From Alitta virens (Eukaryota > Annelida > Polychaeta > Phyllodocida > Nereididae), in assembly GCA_932294295.1 (NCBI GenBank), contig OW028573.1:71897829-71961828 (forward strand): a stretch of DNA of 64,000 nt. The letters are read 5' to 3'. A model generated the notes under the pieces. That model saw only the letters and a list, made by a program, of their open reading frames with translations, had not been told where the DNA came from and made no database searches. Below, one piece after another: positions 60,126-64,000 of this stretch (positions are counted from its first letter, which is position 1; every line of letters begins with the position of its first letter). Position numbers and translations under genes: made by a program.

Positions 60126-60131
60126 AATAAA
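60126..60131 (+). terminator. Poly(A) signal AATAAA, RING gene (second candidate)
   Basis: AATAAA followed by GCTTGTACGTTGCTGC, a T/G-rich downstream stretch. It could be a distal alternative to the signal at 59701. Confidence 0.4.
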
Positions 60132-63100
60132 AAAGACGCTTGCTTGTACGTTGCTGCATTATTAAAGAGGCCAGTTGAATATGATTAATATTGAATAATA
60201 TTGAATAATTAAGAATCAGTGTGACTAGATGGAAGCCTCCCTGTCTAGCGTATAGTTGCCACAATTGATGACGGGACTCTGTTGTTTATGACATGATATA
60301 TTATAGAGCAATACTATATATTTTGTTTTGATTGTTCAGAAGACTTTCATGTTCAAGCAGAGCTGGTTATTCGTTGCCCTTGATACAGTATTCACAAGTA
60401 GTCGTACAGCTCACAATTTACAATCATGATTATTTAACAGAAAATTTCAGTAGTTCACTGTGCCAATTGTGTCTCAGCCATTTATGTACATACCAATAAC
60501 GTTATATTCCATAGCTCTGTCTGGAACATGATATATATTGTATTGATTGGAAAAAAGAACAGTGAAAATGCTATGTTTATTTTCTTTATTATTATACATA
60601 GGAACACACCACAAAATTGTAGTCTTCCCGTACGTATATAGGGTACACTAATGACGTATTTTACAGATTTAAAAACTGTTTATTTTGGGTGAATGTTTCT
60701 AAAGTTGTCTCATTTACTTTCTTTACATATGCCATTATGATGAACAATCGTGTTTAGCATTGTGTGAGATTTAGGAGGCCCAGAATTTTTTGTCATATCT
60801 ACTGATTGTGTGGATGTTTTTGCACGTAAAATCTAGAGAAGTGATCTGGATTGTAATTGCAGTATGTATTAAACTAGAAACAACCACATGAGTAATATTT
60901 TTGCATAGAGGTACATACTAGTTGTGAGCCTTTCCCAGCTTTAACTGTTACAAAGGAAGAGAGTTTTGTAAGAGACAATACAAAAGTAATTGAAGAAGTT
61001 TGAAGATTACCAAGTAGTGTTTGTTTTATTTTCAACCTTTTCTGTTAGAAGCTAGAAAAAGACTTAGGGATGATGCATCCTCTGTGACAGATCAGTCCTC
61101 AACAAAGTAGAGTAAAAAGTAGTTCTTGGGTTAACAGTGACAAATTGTGTTCGGGTCTTGTTACTTCTCAAGAAAATGATAAACACATATCGTTGAACTG
61201 CATTTTCAACAGTTCATCGTCAATACCACTGAAAGTTAGAGCAATAGGAAAACCTTAATAATTAAGGCAATGGAGGCAAATTGATTGATTTTAAGTATGA
61301 GATGTATGTAAACAAGAACCTTTGTCATTGTATAGGGGAAAAATGTGTATATATACATGTCCATGTATATAATCTTGCCATTTAGGTGAGCTAAGTGTTA
61401 TCACCACCAACAGACAGTTAACCATGTCAGTTTTAATGGTATTTGTCTAGGAAAGTATTGATGAAATTATTAGCCAATTAAGAATTCATAATGCCATGAT
61501 TTGTTATTGTTGAATTTATGTACACTGGAGTCATCTGGGGATTTAGGGAATTCTTGATCGTAAGCAAATATCTGAACTTCATTTCATTTCAACATAATCT
61601 CATTATTACATTGAAAACAAGAAAATTCATTATTTATACAAAATAAATGCCTGCCAAACATGTTGCATGCAGATTTCGTTTACAATCAACGGTTCAAAAT
61701 ATTTACAATTCTATGTCTCCATGAAGAAATCTCCAAAAAAACCAAGAGTGAAAATCTCAATGAAGCAAAATGATTTTTGTACCTCTGTGGAGGTAGTATT
61801 TAGTGAATTAAAAGACTATCATAACATCGCGTAACCTTAATATTTTGTATACAGCAAAATGCGAAGGAGAGACAATGGTAATCACGCAATTTTAATGCAG
61901 GATTGGGAATCAGAATTATATAAAGGTATAGAATGACTTTTTGTAGTAAATAAGAGAATAAATCACAAAATGTCACTTGAGATGTGTGTTTCGTTTTACT
62001 TCCAAATTTACAATGCATTAGATGCGGTGTCAGATAAACGTAATTGCACCGTCTCAGACGTGTGTAGAGTGTTGCTGTTGTATGGCAGTGGGTCATACAT
62101 CACGCTTTTGAAGATGTTTCGAAGTTATTTTCATACAATAATATAATTATCATAAGAATTAAATTTAGCTCCATTATTATAGAATTTCGCTGCAAGATCA
62201 ATACAGACATTAGAAACCAGGCATGACTATATTCTACGAGACTTGTGATGTGGCATGAGACAATCCGACTGTACAACTAAACGTTGATGTTCGTGCTGTT
62301 AAAATTCGACACCAAAGAGCAACATTGAATTTTACAATCATGAAATATGCACACCGTCTTTGTTACAAAAGACACTTATTGTACAATCAATACAGACCAA
62401 AGCTGGCGTCACTCATCATTGACTATTATTGACTGTTATCTCTTTTCACCAGACAAGGATTTTTGTCAGCATGCTCTTTCACACATCAGCATGGTGCATC
62501 TCGACATTGATTAATTTTCCTGATACTCAAACGAACTCCCTTCGTTATTCGAGCAAACATTTGGTTGAGTGACAACAAAAGACTTATAATTCAACGACCA
62601 TAGACATGAAAACCTTTTTTTGACAGAGCATGACATTGAATTGATGATAAAAGGTGGTACACTAACTGAAATTCCTTGATGGAAAACTGGAATTACGAAG
62701 CATTTGATATGCTGTAAAATAATTTGAAAATAGGTAACATAGCTTTAATCTGATAACCACTGCACATCTACATACAACCTGTGTCGTTCACATATTTGAT
62801 TTCTTACTATGGATATGATGATAGACTCCACCAAGGAATAGTACCCTGTACCTTAACTCGTAACATCTAATTCGATAACACTCTGACAGACAGGCTGACA
62901 GACAGCTAGATAGACAGACAGACTGTACATTTGAAATGACCAGACATAAACAAGTACATGTAATGAAATTTTTCCAAAAATTTGTTGCAGTAAGGTCAGG
63001 AGGACACTCATTAAGTCTTTGGTAAGACGCTAGCATGAGTGTCACCTTCCCCAACCTACATTCAAGAAATTGGTTAGTTCGCATATTGAAGGGGAAAAAA

Positions 63101-64000
63101 ATGAGATAGAAAGAAATGATAAGTGAAATTTACTCCACCTGATAAGTCAAGCACTTAAGTGTCTATGATTAATGATGATAATGAGATGATTCTATATTAG
63201 CGAATTTGATCTTGATGGGGGGATCTACCATATACATAGCAATTGGCTATAACACAACTTTATTCATAACCATTGATAAAATTATTCTTCATATAAAGGG
63301 TATACCCAAATTCAGAGTGTGTATTAATTTGATCTAAAAATTGTAATTTCATTTTTATTCAATAGACAAGGGAGTTTAGATCTGATGCAGCTTTTTGTAA
63401 ACTTATGTCGTACACAGGGAATAAGAAAATTCTTACCCCTGAGGCTGTTCAAAATCGCCGTCACCAGGGAAAGTATTTGACTTGAAGGTATGGTCACATA
63501 ATGGAGTAAAAGAGTGAGAGAAGGAAATGTGACAGAAGTCAAGGTGGGGTGTGGCCCAAGAAGGGGGTACAAGGGGCTGGGATGGATGCAGATGGCGTCC
63601 TGAGAAAGTTGTGTCACTGGTCCAGACGATGAACCCCTGAAGATAAGCAGGAAACAAATTGCAGCTGACAAAATGGCTGACTGCTCTTGATGCCATTTAA
63701 ATCATCTACGTCTGAATTTGCCGGGGTGCTCACAATAGAGATAAGAGGGGCTGGTCGATTCTAAGCCGACTCCATCACGACCAGCTCAATGCGAGTTAAT
63801 CATCAAAAGAAGGGCTGGTGCACTTGCGAGGGACCGCCTCTGATTTACGTTTCTTCCTGCGAGGTTAATGAATGAAACGAGCCTGGTGGAAACGTATGGG
63901 GACTGACAGCCCACTGCCACAGAGCACACAGCTCCCTGGCTAAGTGCATTAGCAGCAAAGGAAAGAGGGGAAAGAGCTAGGCAGGATAGGAGAAAGAGGC
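60132..64000. other. AT-rich 3' flank, no gene recognised
   Basis: Up to about 63.3 kb the DNA is AT-rich with many TAAT words and no convincing ORF. The last 600 bases are GC-richer; minus-strand ORFs at 63324-63696 overlap in two frames and show no domain. A minus-strand gene ending here cannot be excluded, but nothing supports one. Confidence 0.4.
62885..62923. repeat. (GACA)n microsatellite
   Basis: Interrupted GACA/TAGA tetranucleotides; reverse complement type of the (CTGT)n repeat at 15193. Confidence 0.85.

Noticed and set aside
1..64000. tRNA, rRNA, conserved microRNA, CRISPR or prokaryotic features
   Set aside because: No B-box words in tRNA context, no recognised microRNA seeds in hairpins, no regularly spaced repeats; the DNA is clearly metazoan nuclear.

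Overview
The window is nuclear DNA of an animal. It holds spliced genes with large GT-AG introns, long untranslated regions, AATAAA poly(A) signals, microsatellites and short foldback transposons, and under 2% of it is recognisably coding. No bacterial-style operons, tRNA or rRNA genes, CRISPR arrays or transposase ORFs were seen. Moderate GC content, 18-kb introns, (CTGT)n/(GACA)n satellites and MITE-like repeats suggest an invertebrate; an invertebrate deuterostome such as amphioxus is only a guess.

Layout. (1) 1-2.5 kb: the 3' end of a plus-strand gene. A final coding exon (552-661) encodes a FATC-type C terminus ending in ...DPAWHPWL, most like the PIKK-family scaffold TRRAP. It is followed by a 1.8-kb 3'UTR with Pumilio-like motifs and AATAAA at 2489. 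(2) 2.5-20.6 kb: intergenic DNA with a decayed transposon (5599-6421), a small palindrome (9056-9137), one copy of a TA-flanked MITE (11570-11861), and a CpG-rich block at 12.8-14.1 kb dense in CRE, ETS, DR1 and YY1-like sites, plus further promoter-like patches at 16.0 and 19.3 kb. (3) 20.6-59.7 kb: one three-exon plus-strand gene (CDS 20705-20869, 38573-38635, 57187-57771; all junctions phase 0). It encodes a 270-residue protein with an N-terminal membrane anchor, a coiled coil, a C3HC4 RING finger and a Ser/His-rich tail, presumably a membrane-anchored E3 ubiquitin ligase. Its 17.7-kb and 18.6-kb introns hold two more MITE copies, two long palindromic elements, a MEF2-like cluster, and a candidate alternative last exon (46066-46161) that would give a RING-less 107-residue isoform. 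(4) 59.7-64 kb: AT-rich flank with no recognisable gene.

The most interesting points are the possible RING/non-RING alternative 3' ends, the roughly nine-fold excess of the perfect CRE palindrome TGACGTCA, and several undescribed short palindromic transposons. No new enzymatic or defence system is supported by the sequence.
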